Under the pieces are notes generated by a model. It was not told the DNA's origin. It made no database searches and worked only from the letters and a program-made list of their open reading frames with translations. A program made the position numbers and the translations under genes. From positions 1 to 64,000 of the forward strand of contig WEDG01001284.1 of the NCBI GenBank assembly GCA_017591395.1: a stretch of DNA of 64,000 nucleotides. Direction: 5' to 3'. This stretch comes from Schistocephalus solidus (Eukaryota; Platyhelminthes; Cestoda; Diphyllobothriidea; Diphyllobothriidae). Positions 23,135 through 35,224 of this stretch are shown piece by piece (position 1 is the stretch's first letter; each line of letters begins with the position of its first letter).

Positions 23135-24160
23135 TTGAAGAAATCGCTGAAGCAACTGCAAATCAAATCGGTGACCTGTGAGGACCTCGTCCATGATAGA
23201 CCGGCATGGAGAAGATCCGTGAAGACTGGTTCAGCAATCCATGAGGCCAACCAGATCGCCGCCGCCAAGTCTAAAAGAGCTGCACGAAAGTCACCAGCGC
23301 CTCGGACCATTATCGTCGATGCTCATGCCCTGCCAACATGCCCGCACTGTCAATGCATCTTCCGCGCGCGAATCGGCCTGATTGGACATCTTCGGACGCA
23401 ATGCACCAACAATCCGACAATTCCAATTTCTACGTCAAATTCTGTCAACCCTAGTTCAGACTCCCCCACCCTCACTCCTGGCATCAATTCCATTACTCCC
23501 ACCATCATAGAGACCACATCCCTCTACTCATCGCCTGTTACCCCCACCCCCGCAACCACCACCGCCTTCGCCTTCACTACCACCACCACCGCCACCATCA
23601 ACGATGGGGAATCTCTCCTAAATGGTCCTCAATGCGACCGCACATTCACCTCACGCATCGGCCTGATCGGTCACTTACGAATACATCGTATAGAGACTGG
23701 TGAACCAATGCCCGGAGCACCAACACACAGCAGAGATCGTTGCCTTCACTGCCCTCGCTGTCCTCGCGCATTCACTCATCGCATGGGCCTATTCGGTCGC
23801 ATGCGCATCCATGACAGTGGAATTCACCGCAGTGCCGATAACACCGATACATAATGCACACCCTCCACTCCTGCCATTCTTACCGCCACTGCCACCCCCA
23901 CTACCATGAATGACATCGCCCAGCCTCTACCGATTTCTCCTGCCCAAAATGCGCCCGCAGCTTCAACTCACGCATCGGCCTGGTCGGTCACCAGCGAATC
24001 CATCGCACGGACGCTGGTGAACCAGTGCCTGGGGCTCAAAGATACAGTCGCCGCGCCCGCCTCCCATGCCCTCACTACTCCCGCACATTTACACACCGCT
24101 TGGGCCTATGAGGACACATGCGCCTCCACGACAACCTGCGGTAAACCACCGGAGGCTAAG
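23135..24160 (+). pseudogene. LINE C-terminal zinc-finger tail, broken
   Basis: Five C2H2-like fingers share the phrase RIGLIGHLR or a variant, linked by Thr/Pro/Ser-rich spacers. Finger 1 (CPHC, 23,338-23,403) ends in Cys, not His. Finger 2 (about 23,630-23,685) has lost its first Cys. Finger 3 (CPRC, 23,749-23,811) has Arg in place of the first His. Finger 4 (CPKC, 23,941-24,003) and finger 5 (about 24,066-24,136, CPHY with a stop inside) lie in another frame. A frameshift after 23,854 therefore separates them. Zinc-finger tails in LINEs are thought to bind nucleic acid, which would be the inferred role here. Confidence 0.75.
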
Positions 24161-24249
24161 CCACATCAGCGCACACCATCTACACTGATACATAGACAAC
24201 ACCCTCACAATCATCATAATATACCTGATAACATCAATTTTTCCTAGAA

Positions 24250-25035
24250 ACGGTGGCTTGGAAGGCTGCCAATCTGACGCTTACACCAGGTCACGCCATC
24301 GGCCCAGTGTATGTGCTGTGTGTGTCGAGTGGCTGACCATTGGACTGGGAGTCAGACGGAGATGGATCCTCCATATCTCCCGATTTAGTAAATCCTGGTG
24401 TGTGCGTTATGGGGGCCAGGTCGTGCTGTGGCGCGCGAAGACGGGTACGCCGACCCGTCAGCCAATGCGCCCACTCCCACATCAGACAAATGACTGGCTC
24501 GGATGGTGGTCTGATTGTGGGGGTGGGGGAGAGAGTGAGGTGGACAGCTCAGCGCATTTTCCTCACTTTAAACAATCTGACGCGCTTGAAACTATCACGG
24601 TGCGCTAAAAGCCGTGGCTTGGAAGGTTGCCAACTGACGGGATAACTCGGACCGCGTGGTCAGTCCAATGTGTGTTTTCTGTGGAGTGGCTGACTGGCGG
24701 ACTGAGAGTCAGGCTGCAATGACTCCTTCTTAATGTAGCTTTATGGCACTTCCACTCCATGGGATCCGAGTCAGGTGTGTTGGTACACCCAGGGGCGGCT
24801 CCAGCTGCGCTAACCACCTACGCCCTCTCCCATCTCCAGGCTTTTTAACTCTGTCTTGACACCGTGCTCAGGTGGGGTAGGAAGAGAGAGTGCGGTAGCT
24901 GCAGCGCAATGCTACTTTCACTTAAAACTAATTTACGCGCAAGTCACCGTCCCTGCACCACCTGGTGTGGAGCATACGGTGGACCTCGTCGAAATTGACG
25001 GTCAAACTGTAATATATATATATATATATATGAGA
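24250..25035 (+). repeat. Family B SINE-like repeat, dimer with (TA)n tail
   Basis: Two diverged copies lie in tandem, with starts ~356 bp apart (GTGGCTTGGAAGG at about 24,255 and 24,611). Each carries a GTGGCTGACYGG-type A-box-like motif. The second copy also has GGGATCCGAGTC, resembling a B box, so a tRNA origin is plausible though weak. The copy ends in GGTCAAACTGTAA followed by (TA)n at 25,013-25,030. Other copies are at 39.69-40.22 kb and 61.11-61.51 kb, with fragments at 27.34, 37.96, 42.6-43.7 and 53.3-53.7 kb. No protein is encoded. Confidence 0.75.
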
Positions 25036-25069
25036 GGCAGTTATGAACTCTGGCCCGATTAATTGTTTA

Positions 25070-25610
25070 TGACCCATTTGCTAAATCCAGTGTGTGGACT
25101 GTCTGCGCCGTACTCAAACGCATGTTTTTTGTACGGTCCCAGTTGGTATTCAGGGTAATGATTGGCTGAATGAGGGCAGAATAAGCCCGGAACAGACTAT
25201 GTCAATCTACCCATATTCTCTGTCGTCTCCTCTCTGCAATTATAACTTGGCCGACTTCGGCCTGGTAATTGGTTGCCTGTTCGTGACCTTTGCCACTCAT
25301 ACGGAACTTGTTTACTTCTAGAAGCCAATAGTTTGGTGTGCGCCTATTCCTGTTCGAATAAATACCCAATCTTTAGCGACAGAGAATGACAGGTGGCGAG
25401 GCAGTGATGAAATTAGTTTCGATGAAGTGCTTATGACCCATCTGGTAGATCCAGTGTGTGGACTGTCTGCGTCGTGCTCGAGCGCATGTTTGGGTTTCAC
25501 GTCTCAGATGGTAGTCAGGGTTGTGCTTGGCTGAATTAAGGCAGAATAAGCCGGAAGCAGACTGTATCAATCTACCCATATTTGCTGTTGTCTTTTTTCT
25601 CTGCAAAGGC
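25070..25610 (+). repeat. Direct repeat pair, ~365-bp spacing
   Basis: A ~170-bp block at 25,070-25,240 recurs at 25,434-25,606. Both contain CCAGTGTGTGGACTGTCTGC, GGCAGAATAAGCC and CAATCTACCCATATT. Divergence is moderate. No coding potential is seen, and the two copies look like part of an older tandem repeat. Confidence 0.65.
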
Positions 25611-27339
25611 GAGTCTATTTGGGATTGATCCAATATTTCCCCGGAATTTCATTTTCCCAGCACAAAGCCAGATCAAAAAGAGGGAAGCAACACACAAAAA
25701 TGTATTGCACCAGTCTTGCGGATGGAGGCCACTTCTCAGTTTTTTTTCCTCCTTTTAAAAGTCAAAAAATAGAGGTAGGAATGCCAACAAGGGTGTCTGA
25801 TACGATTATATGAGAAGAGGCAAATTAAGAAAATTGTGCCCCTTTGAAAGAAGCGAATGTTTCGTATACTGTTCCATGGTGTAAGAGATGCGTTACATTT
25901 TGAAATATCGGGTCGGCGAAGTGCCTTATCATCAAAAATGCCTACATCGGTTTGAAAAAAAGAAGGACTAAAAGCGCAAGAGAGCACATGAAGGATAGTC
26001 TTATGATGCAAAAAGTTTTTTTATGAAAACACGAAAAATAGCAAGGGAGGAGTAACTTTTACGCGGAAGCCTCTGGGCACCAAGAACAGACAGCGAACAC
26101 ACTTAATATAATATGTTGGTTTGCGCGTTTTTCTGAAGAAAAATGTGACCTAAATTTTGGCTGCTAATGTATGAAAACTCTTATCCCAACTTATCCAACA
26201 GACAGGCTGAGCGTGAAAATTCCCTTACGGAAAACCTTACGTGGAACATTAGAACATTTTCGTCAAAACAAAGGTTCCTCTTTCCCTTTGGGAACACATG
26301 AAAATGTCTTAGCTTTAATCAGTTCTCAGGGGTTTCTTTTTGACTTGCACTTTCTCACTAGGCGTGCCGGTCACGTATACGTGGATCCGGACATGTACCC
26401 GTCGGCATAAGGCGAATCGAATGTCGCGTTCGGCGAGCCCCGTCGAACGGTCGTCAAGTGCTCCTCGCCTGCTGCGCTGATTCCCAAAGAATCGCGACAG
26501 CTTTTTTAGTCACCTGCATCGGCATGACTTCCGAAATCCCACCAAACACTCAGGCCATCTTCCATACGGACGACCACAGCACGGGATAAACTTTTGGTGT
26601 ATGCACCGTAACTCAGGTAGTATTAAGAAGTGCACTTAAATATGGTTTTGAGATTGAAGAAATTGACCTAAGAGGGGGCTGATATTGGTTAAGATGGACA
26701 TTTATTCCTCGCGAATTCGTATAGGATAGCAGATTAGCTTTTGGTTGAAAATCCCTCTCAAAAACGGTCTAATTCATTGGCGAAACAACATAATTTTGTT
26801 TATGTCTAACTTTTTGCATCGAATTTAATTTTAAAAACTGTTTCTGTGGGCTTTTGAGACGTTCAGGTGATCTGTCGTGCAGTTGCGTACTAACGATTAT
26901 TACTCTTAATTATAAAGCACAGAAATTGATTCACTGGCATAGGATAATATTTCATCAATTGCAAACAGTCTGTTCACATATCTTTGAAAATACATAAAGC
27001 TTTTTATAAAACAGGGGTAGAGTAAGCGACAATTCAGTGTGTTTTAAAATGAATATAATTCACTGCTATCTTTAAATGTCAAAATACCGTATTACCTGTC
27101 TTAAACTTTTATGCGCATTGTTGGAAGTAGGATGGTTCAAACAATGACTAGCCGCCGTACTCACAACTGGATTCCTCCCTCATAAACACTACAACCTCAC
27201 TTATTCAGTCTGTAAGGATGAACTTTTTAGAGATGGATATAGTTTTAAAAGATTTGTAGAAATGATGTCTGGATGCATATTCAACACGCCCACTCAAAGT
27301 TTAACGGGCTTCAGCGTATGTTGTATGTTGGATACGGCC
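25611..27339. other. Non-coding, nothing recognised
   Basis: The only open frames are short (60-90 codons) and overlap on both strands, with no motif I recognise. The DNA is AT-rich with scattered homopolymers. I see no RNA gene or recent repeat. Confidence 0.4.
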
Positions 27340-27540
27340 GAGCCATCCACCTGCACCCTATCCTGCCTCCGGTCTTCTTGACTTGGCAATGTCACCGGGC
27401 CCAGATTGGAAAAGGGTGAGAGAGTGCGATAGATTCAGTGCAAGTCTACTCTCAATATAATCTAATTCACGCGCAATTTACCGTCCTTGCTGTAGAGCAC
27501 ACGGTGTAAGTCGTCAGACTACAACGGTCGAACTGTTATG
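27340..27540 (+). repeat. Family B fragment
   Basis: The segment matches the second half of family B. It has CACCTGCACCCTATCC, CCTCCGGTCTTCTTGAC, GAGAGAGTGCG, TTCACGCGCAA and a terminal ACGGTCGAACTGTTATG. It is 5'-truncated and carries no (TA)n tail. Confidence 0.65.
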
Positions 27541-29703
27541 TGGGCAGAGCCAAGTGTACTATTGTCAGCCACTCGATGCAAACACGTTTACTGGAAGAGT
27601 CAGGCATACTGCGCCATGAAGTCGGAATTCTTTAAGTCAATTTCCTACCTGTCCCTCGAAATCAGTGGAGATATAAGCGAGACAGGAATTCTTTACAAGG
27701 CAAAATTGACAGAAATGACGGAAAAGATTCCCCATTGAAGTCGGTATCGGATGATTAATAAGTCGACGCGTCCCTGCTTGTTAAATTTTTCTGCACTTTG
27801 TCAATGTAAGATATAATATTATCTTTTTACATAAAATCTAACATCACTTATAGTATGTTCTCAAGCCTCCTTAAGGCACTCAAGGCCTAAGAATTTTTTA
27901 TGATGTGCGTTTAGTAAACTGGACAATTAGCTCTTTCTATTTCGTTCTCAAACATAAAAGATTTTGCTTTTAGTCTAATTATGATGTAAAGGGCCAGTCA
28001 AAGTTTCATGTCTTTGTTCAACATTGTTAATATCTACCCTTCGTTTAATGTTACATCAATTTGGTGTAATTTTAACCTGACGTTATTAGAGGAATGTTAC
28101 GCCGCAAGTTTTTCTTCTGCCTGCAATTATTTTTCATAAGATTTACTAAACTGCACTGTGATCATTTGATGTTGGTTTTAGCTCTTGAATGAAGATATTA
28201 TCTGTTTGTGGATGCTAAGCAGGAAGATACTTTCGCTCTTTTGAGGGCCACAATCTCATGCATATGAGCCAATAAAATTGGCTGCAGTTAAAACTTCTCT
28301 ATAATCAGATATCTACGTGTCCCTATTATTCTAGCGAACCTTACCAAGTTCAAGGTGAATTCGAATGTTTCCCTACCCTTGCATAAAAACGTCGAAACGA
28401 AACCTGCGTCTTACAACCTAGGAGAAACGGGAAGAAACACAATCGAAGATCCTTACCAGATGAGTAGTATTTCACACAGAAGATTCAAGTAGCCATTTTT
28501 AAATTCTTCCGTATCTGGCGACAATAATATTTCTATCCTCCACCCCAGTTTTAGAGTATAAATGAGGCATTTTGGCTGCATAGGGGTTGGTGTTGTCAAG
28601 ACGGCTTCAAAGTTCCGACGAGTCCATTATCTTAAATAACTTGAGAAATATTTAAGGCATTTTTGGCTCTAAAACTCGCCTTTAAGCCCTCATTTTTCGC
28701 AGAAATTTTCCACATTTCATAACCTCCGGATGTTCCCCTAAAACGCATGTTTTTGAAGCGAACTTCAATTTTTAAAAAATATTGGCGTTAAGATTTTCCG
28801 ATTAATTCAGATGTATATAACAGCACCCGAAAGGTAATCTGTGGCAGTTCTGAAAATCATCCATTGTACAGAAGTAAGGTGAATCATGAAATGTGTAAAG
28901 GTTTTAAAAGATATCATCTAATATTGGAAATCGATCCAAATGAATAGACTAAAGCTCTAGCTTAATAGTGTACTTCAAATGAATTAAATCCAAAAAAATA
29001 TTGAAGTCAAAATTATGTTGTAGAACTAAAAATTTGCTAACGAAAGACGCAAATGCCGAAGTTTCGAATATTCATATCAATTGAGTACATATAAATTTAC
29101 AGAGATACATACTGTCTGCCCATTCAGATAATTGGGCAACAATAGGAACATAATTAAAATAATCATTTAAACTATAAAAAATAAACATCCTCTAGCAGTT
29201 AAGTAATTTAAAGTATAGCAGCTATTCAAAATCATACTGTTCTATCAGGTGTTCTAAAATAGTGGTACAGGAAACATATATAATTTTTTGCTTCTGCATT
29301 GCTAAATATGAGCTTAGCATTGGCGAAGAGGATTTAGGCTGTTTTGCGGATAGTGGTGTTTGAGGTAGTCATTTTTTTCTCACATGTCCAAAGATGTCAG
29401 TAATAAAGATGCAGGTGCAAGCACAATTATGCCATTTTCTCTGTATAACGAGAATATTTCATCCATAACATTATTATGTGCATCTTGGCGGGAGTAGATT
29501 TAGTTTATGTTCAGTTTTCTTAAAATTCCAGTAATTACTTTAACGTTTTAAAACTTTTAATCCATATTATCGAAAACATTGATATAATGCAGTTTTTGAA
29601 AGTCTCTTCAAACATGGGGAGTTCTCGGGCGTTTTTATGCAGATAAAGGTTTTAATCATAGTTATAGACACAAAACATGAAACCTAACCGTCCGAAAGGA
29701 TGA
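27541..29703. other. AT-rich non-coding DNA
   Basis: I recognise no gene, RNA or recent mobile element. Parts around 28,800-29,110 share short AT-rich phrases with family D (33.9-35.1 and 51.85-52.56 kb) and may be very old copies, but I cannot place boundaries. Confidence 0.35.
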
Positions 29704-29916
29704 ATGTCCACAACAAAAAGCCATGGTAAATATGCACTTAATCAGTTAAAAAAACCTTCTGAAACACGTTATCTGCTAAAAAGTCTTTTTGTAGACGACT
29801 GCGCATGTGCTCTTTCTTTTTTAAAAGCAGATTTAAAGAATCATTTAGATCATTTTGTTTACTTAGGCACTTCCCTGAAAATTGCTGATTATTTTTCCGT
29901 CGCAGATCAAAAACTA
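29704..29916 (+). pseudogene. Possible LINE reverse-transcriptase relic
   Basis: An open frame from 29,704 contains LFVDDCACALSFLKADL followed by NHLDHF. This loosely resembles the LFADDCAL motif C and following helix of LINE reverse transcriptases. No other RT motif is present, and the frame runs into the duplicated block at 29,917. The match is short and could be chance. Confidence 0.25.
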
Positions 29917-30281
29917 ATTTGCCTCTTCTTATATACTAATTTTGACTGTCAAGTGGCCAGACGGGTTATACAAGGACTGAATGAATGTTGACGGCACGGG
30001 TACGCAGACACACTTGCTTCGTCCATGTTGTGTCACTGTACGACGCAGACACGACTGTTTCGACATATTAGTGAGTCTCCGAGCCTTCTATATGTTCTTT
30101 CTGACATATATAAACTTAAGTTTCCATATTTTGTTGTTTCCATATGTTGTTTCTAATTATCCCGGCGTGCGTGACCTTGGAGAAAATCCTTCGGAATAAA
30201 GTTTTTTAGGCTCCGACTGAAAATTAATATGATTGTTTGAGCTGAAGTCCATCAGCACTATGGAATAAAAGCGCAATTTCC
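29917..30281 (+). repeat. Duplicated block B, source copy
   Basis: This 365-bp block recurs almost identically at 31,992-32,355; I see only a handful of differences, including a 1-bp length change near 29,940. Its 3' part (GCTCCGACTGAAAATTAAT, CTGAAGTCCATCAGC) is related to family C. No coding evidence is seen; the 72-codon frame inside is conserved only because the duplication is recent. Confidence 0.85.
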
Positions 30282-31307
30282 ACAAGCTGCTAATAGGCAC
30301 GCAGCGGTATATAAGTAGTGAATGTAGTGAATGGATGATCAACTAATGAGCCGAGCTCTTCGTAAAAGCACCATGCACCCGTACAGGATCGGCGAACCAG
30401 GCGTGTTTGGGCTTTTATTGAGAACTATGCTGTTGGTTTGCTTTATTCTTCAGTATTTGTATAGAAATGAACGTCTTTTGGCAGTTATTCCGAAGTGCTT
30501 AAAGGATTTCAGTTCAAATGTTCATGCAAACATTCGGACCGAGTCTGAAAATATTTGCTCTAAAGGATTTACCCGGAGTTCACGCATTCATTTCTGAGGA
30601 AATGAAAGGGGCAGAAAATAGAAGATTTTGCTTACTGATTATTTGCTTGCTTTGTTTCTTAATCACGTGGTAACAGGAGGTGGTCCGCTATAAATTGTGT
30701 TAACGTATAATCTTATCTTAAAAAAACACTTTATAGGAGATCTTTCGACGGTTTATAATGAAAAGGTCCCATATGATAGGAAAATCTGGATAGGTTTAAC
30801 TATAGATTGCCTGTAGGCGTTCCAAATAATTTGCAATGCATAAAAGTAGTCTGATTTACACATCAGAAAGAAACTCCTGTTTTTTAGGAAAAAGGATGTT
30901 GATTCACCTTCTGCCCAGCTTGAGGTATGTGGAAGAAAAGTCTATTTTAGAGCTGCCTAGATGTCCCCTCCAAAGTTTGTTGAGGAGTGATAAACACAGG
31001 AAACTGCCTAAACATCAGATAAGAATGGTTTTTACCCAAATTTCTGCACTTTACTGTACGAAGATGACTTTTGATTTGCGCTCAACGATCGGTTATGGCT
31101 CACTTGTCTCATTGAATTTTTCAAAGTTTGAACTAGAGCCTGGCAGCTACTCGCATTTTCTGCTACTGTCTCTGATGATGGGTTAGAGAGAGAGAATGCG
31201 AAACCTCAGGCCAATGAACACAATGTTCCAGTGATCGCCTCTTCTTCATCTTAATCGCACAGAGACCTGTGGTATATATGGAATGCAATTTCTGACGAAA
31301 ACAAAAG
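30282..31307. other. Non-coding with family C relics
   Basis: Traces of family C continue to about 30,600 (GGCAGTTATTCCGAAG, GGACCGAGTCTGAAAAT). An open frame at 30,836-31,186 (116 codons) has no recognised domain. No RNA gene is seen. Confidence 0.35.
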
Positions 31308-31632
31308 AAACTGGAATGGCCATTTCTGGCTTATTAGCCTTCATTAGTCTGCCTGCGGGGCGCCTGATCGAACTCCAAAGCACAACGGGACGAATGAGTC
31401 CGGTAAGTAATCTTTGAAGTCCCATCTGTCATTTTAGTGTCCCCGATTGAAAACCAACAAGACCACGATCCCGTGGCTCAATAGTGAGGGCGTTTGGCTT
31501 CTGACCAACATGTCACGAGTTCAAACCGTATAGATTGTAAAAATCTCGGTTTTGGTAGAGTTGATTAATGACGGCTAATAGGTTCGAAGTGACCATTCCA
31601 GCTTCCCTTATTTTTGTCAGTAATCTCATTCT
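31308..31632 (+). repeat. Old SatA-related SINE, inverted pair
   Basis: A short minus-strand fragment (31,308-31,352: TGGCCATTTCTGGCTTATTA) is joined to a plus-strand copy (about 31,353-31,632). The plus copy has GAACTCCAAAGCACAACGG, a tRNA-like head CGTGGCTCAATAG with B-box-like GAGTTCAAACC, and a decayed hammerhead region (TTAATGACGGCTAATA, GAAG). The core is mutated, so any ribozyme here is dead. The element is much older than the array. Confidence 0.65.
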
Positions 31633-31633
31633 G

Positions 31634-31991
31634 CTAAATGACTTTTTCTGGAAAACTTTAAAGGCTAATATGTAAAAGAGACGAAGTTTGCGGTGCATAC
31701 ATACTTCATTCTTGACATATCTCGGTTCATGTCAGTTAGTGCATATTTTAAGGCAGAGCTAAGTGTGTGTTCCACTTTGTCCGTGGAAAGTGCTAATACA
31801 CGTTTTTATTTCACTTATTCTTGCAAAGTTCCGAGGAAACTTTTCAAGATTGCACCAGGTGTTACAATATGACAGTCGAATGATGATAAGGCTAGGTCTT
31901 GAAGTAAAAAAAGACTGTCAAAGGGGAAAAACTTATGCCATGCCACAGTTTCCAGACAAAACAATCAACTATTCCAAGGGAGCTCGCTCTT
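31634..31991 (+). repeat. Duplicated block A, left copy
   Basis: This ~357-bp block recurs at 32,356-32,711 with a few percent difference. It begins AAATGACTTTTTCTGG and ends near GAGCTCGCTCTT. Together with block B the order is A-B-A. I see no gene or motif in it. Confidence 0.85.
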
Positions 31992-32355
31992 ATTTGCCTC
32001 TTCTTATATACTAATTTGACTGTCAAGTGGCCAGACGGGTTATACAAGGACTGAATGAATTTTGACGGCACGGGTACGCAGACACACTTGCTTCGTCCAT
32101 GTTGTGTCACTGTACGACGCAGACACGACTGTTTCGACATATTAGTGAGTCTCCGAGCCTTCTATATGTTCTTTCTGACATATATAAACTTAAGTTTCCA
32201 TATTTTGTTGTTTCCATATGTTGTTTCTAATTATCCCGGCGTGCGTGACCTTGGAGAAAATCCTTCGGAATAAAGTTTTTTAGGCTCCGACTGAAAATTA
32301 ATATGATTGTTTGAGCTGAAGTCCATCAGCACTATGGAATAAAAGCGCAATTTCC
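31992..32355 (+). repeat. Duplicated block B, inserted copy
   Basis: This is a near-identical copy of 29,917-30,281 lying exactly between the two copies of block A. Its ends, ATTTGCCTC and GCGCAATTTCC, coincide with the ends of the flanking A copies. No terminal repeats, tail or (TA)n tract is present. Confidence 0.85.
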
Positions 32356-32711
32356 AAAATGACTTTTTCTGGAAAACTTTAAAGGCTAATATGTAAAAGA
32401 GACGAAGTTTGCGATGCATACATACTTCATTCTTGACATATCTCGGTTCATGTCAGTTAGTGCATATTTTAAGGCAGAGCTGAGTGTGTGTTCCACTTTG
32501 TCCGTGGAAAGTGCTAATAAACGTTTTTATTTCACTTATTCTTGCATAGTTCCGAGGAAACTTTTCAAGTTTGCACCAGGTGTTACAATATGACAGTCGA
32601 ATGATGATAAGGCTAGGTCTTGAAGTAAAAAAAGACTGTCATAGTGGAAAAACTTATGCCATGCCACAGTTTCCAGACAAAACGATCAACTGTTCCAAGA
32701 GATCTCGCTCT
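32356..32711 (+). repeat. Duplicated block A, right copy
   Basis: This is the second copy of the block at 31,634-31,991, with scattered substitutions and a diverged end (AGATCTCGCTCTTTCTC). It flanks the inserted block B on the right. Confidence 0.85.
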
Positions 32712-33897
32712 TTCTCAGAAAACCACTAAGCAAAATATGCGCTTACAACCGCTTCCACGAGGAAACAAAAAGAATGGGAAGGCGTTCCTCTCTGCCCTCT
32801 AATTAGAAAAGCACAAAGTTGATCAGGAATTTTTACCTGTGTGCGCTGGATGGAAAAACACACTCTGGCTCATGAAATAGGCGTTTACTCGACGTCGCTA
32901 AACCCATTTTCGTTTGGGCGAGAAAAACGATGAAGCCCAAAAACCGTTGTGCCCATTTTTTCTAAAAACACAAAACCCCACTGTGGTAAGTTTTATAACT
33001 AGTTATTTTCTTCAATGAAGAAATACACAAAGGAATTGTTATAAACAGAGTGTCCAGCATGCTGCCTTGTGGCACTGCAAAGTACTGATGAGGGAGCAAG
33101 AGACCCTGGAGATTAAAAATGTGCTTTTAAGTATAGCTTCCCACGTCAGTCTGAGTAGTCCCGAGAATAGCGATCGGACTACACTGGGACCTGGGACTGG
33201 AACAGTGCGATTATCCTTCGGAAATGGGACGGCCTTGCATTTACAGGCTTTTATTGACAAATTGGTTCCATTCCCTTTCTTCTACGAACTTTGATTCTCA
33301 AAAAGGCTAGGCTGTATGTCTTACCCATTCACAAAGGGATATCTGGAGTCGCGGAAACTACCTCATCATGGTGCAAGTGGAACAGCAAATACTGTGTAGG
33401 CCAAACGCTAACTGTTTACGGAGTCCCGGTAGGTTTAACCTGCAGTCGCAGTGATGGCTGCAATTAACCTGTTATTTGCCCATTTTTTATTGAGTCTCAA
33501 TTTTGATTTTATTTTGCACTTTTTTAGTGCCTCTGCAGTTCTTTACCTCAGGTTCGATATTTTCAGTGTAATTGGTCAGTAAATCTAGGATGTCGTCCGA
33601 TCAGCCCACTTGGAATTGATGTGATGTCGTCACCTGGCATTACAACTGGCCCTATTTAAAGCAATGGACTGATGTTTTCACCTTTTTTACTGTCAGTAGA
33701 TAGATACCACGATCGGAACTCAGCCAGGTGCATGAACGAAGATGTCTCTGGAGCGCCAAGTGCGGGGGAACATCCAATTATTTCAAGATTGATCTAACAG
33801 TAAGAACTTGGATTTAAATTAAGCATTATTTCTGAATCAGATGGCATAATGTGAAGTTCGCTGTAAGTGCTTAAAGCATATCGAGTAAGTTTGCTAG
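32712..33897. other. Non-coding, nothing recognised
   Basis: Opposed open frames at 33,039-33,260 (minus) and 33,067-33,294 (plus) shadow each other and carry no motif. No repeat family defined here is evident. Confidence 0.35.
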
Positions 33898-35115
33898 CTC
33901 AGGAAATGTTAACTTAAAATCTTGAAATGTTTGTTCTTTTCGAAATGATTACTTAAGTGACGTTATAATACTAATTATCGTACAGCATAATCCCGAGATA
34001 TATCAGTCCCGCCAGGATTCTTGCTTTTGAAAAAGCTTCTTTCCGGCCGCCTGCAAAAACCGCACTCATAAGAAAGTGGCGATTTAAATAATACGACGTG
34101 GCTTCCACTGCTTTTTGTGCCCAAAAATATTTTTTAAAAAGCAGGCATAAAATATCCTTGCTAGTTAATTATTTCTTTTTTAAATTGTAAACTCAAAGAA
34201 AATGGATCTTCAGTTTATACAGGATTCTTCAGGTCCCAAATAATTTTTAACACAAAATCCTTCACTGCTCTTCCGCTTTGTGCTTTCAAACGACCTGTTG
34301 TATGCATTCCATTTTAAGAAAATCATACACTGATTTATGTTATTGGAAACTCATGCAATGTAGTGATTGAAATTTTAGTGAGTAATTTACCGTATATCTG
34401 GCCTTGTTCTTCTGGTTTTTAGAGTGGATTTTAGGCTCCGAAAACCTTTTACTAAAGAATTCTGCATTTTAAGTCTTGTATATTGAAGGAAAACAGGCAG
34501 GATTTGATTGAAACCGGAGGTTTCCGGATATTATATAAATTTCTGAATTGACTACTTCAGTATTATAAATTTTTCAAATTTATTTTAGATGATCTCATAA
34601 AAGCAAATGTGTTTTATAGAACAGTTGCACGAAAATATACTTTCTTGCACATAGTTGTTAGCAAATTGCGTTTTTTTAAATTTTTTACGTGAAGGAATGG
34701 CATATTTAGGATTAAAAATACGTTTTTAAGTTCCATAATACTTTTGAACATGACCTGTCGTTACACGTACATTGAGGTTCTTAAACTATACGCTGGATCA
34801 ATTTTGTTTAAGGAAATTGTCACATTTCTCTCGACTAGTAGGAAAAAGCCATATATTATTCATTAATTTTTTTATTTGAGATGGACCATGTTTTATACTT
34901 TGCAAGAACCATTAGTAAATCAGCAAATGCAATGGCTTATGAATCGACAATTCACGGTCTTTAAAACATAAGAATTAGAAACGTTTTGACACCTAAATAT
35001 TACCTTTCATACGATATAAATTCAGATAAGACCTAATTTGCTACCAAATGAGTAGACGAAAAATATTTTCATGCAGGTTTTCTCTAAAATATATTTGATT
35101 TTATAAAAGTATCGA
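33898..35115 (+). repeat. Family D: old AT-rich repeat copy 1
   Basis: Collinear with 51,850-52,560 over several phrases: ATTACTTAAGT then TAATTATCGTACAGCATAAT, GGCTTTTGAAA, TTTCTTGCAC, TAGCAAATTGCG and CTACCAAATGAGTA. Spacing differs, so both are indel-rich relics of one element of about 1.2 kb. There is no open frame, terminal repeat or tail. Confidence 0.5.
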
Positions 35116-35224
35116 AAGTCAACGGAAAAATTCGTACCGCTTAAGTATCCAAATTCTTGAAAGTGCCCAAGTTTGAGGTCATCTGTCTTTGGGATCTTTT
35201 ATCTTTGAGCCTTTGTATGTCCAA

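Larger units (their letters stand above)
19624..24247 (+). mobile_element. Decayed RTE-like LINE with zinc-finger tail
   Basis: This is a near full-length non-LTR retrotransposon. It has a GC-rich 5' leader (19,624-20,212), an APE-type endonuclease, a reverse transcriptase with a thumb-like region, and a C-terminal set of C2H2-like zinc fingers. It follows a (TA)n tract and is followed directly by a family B repeat. One reading frame (phase of 20,213) carries almost the whole protein. It is broken by stops at 20,408, 22,490, 23,009 and 23,123 and by a frameshifted stretch at about 21,455-21,540, so the copy is dead. The RTE-like call rests on wording such as KRKGNGQLCDNQRGISLLN and QCGFRRHRGTTDMI, which I associate with RTE/BovB-type proteins. 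Confidence 0.85.

Noticed and set aside
31170..31205. CTGATGA followed later by GAAAC as another hammerhead
   Set aside because: No stem II can be drawn between the two cores (a GA-rich run lies there) and stem I does not pair. Treated as chance.
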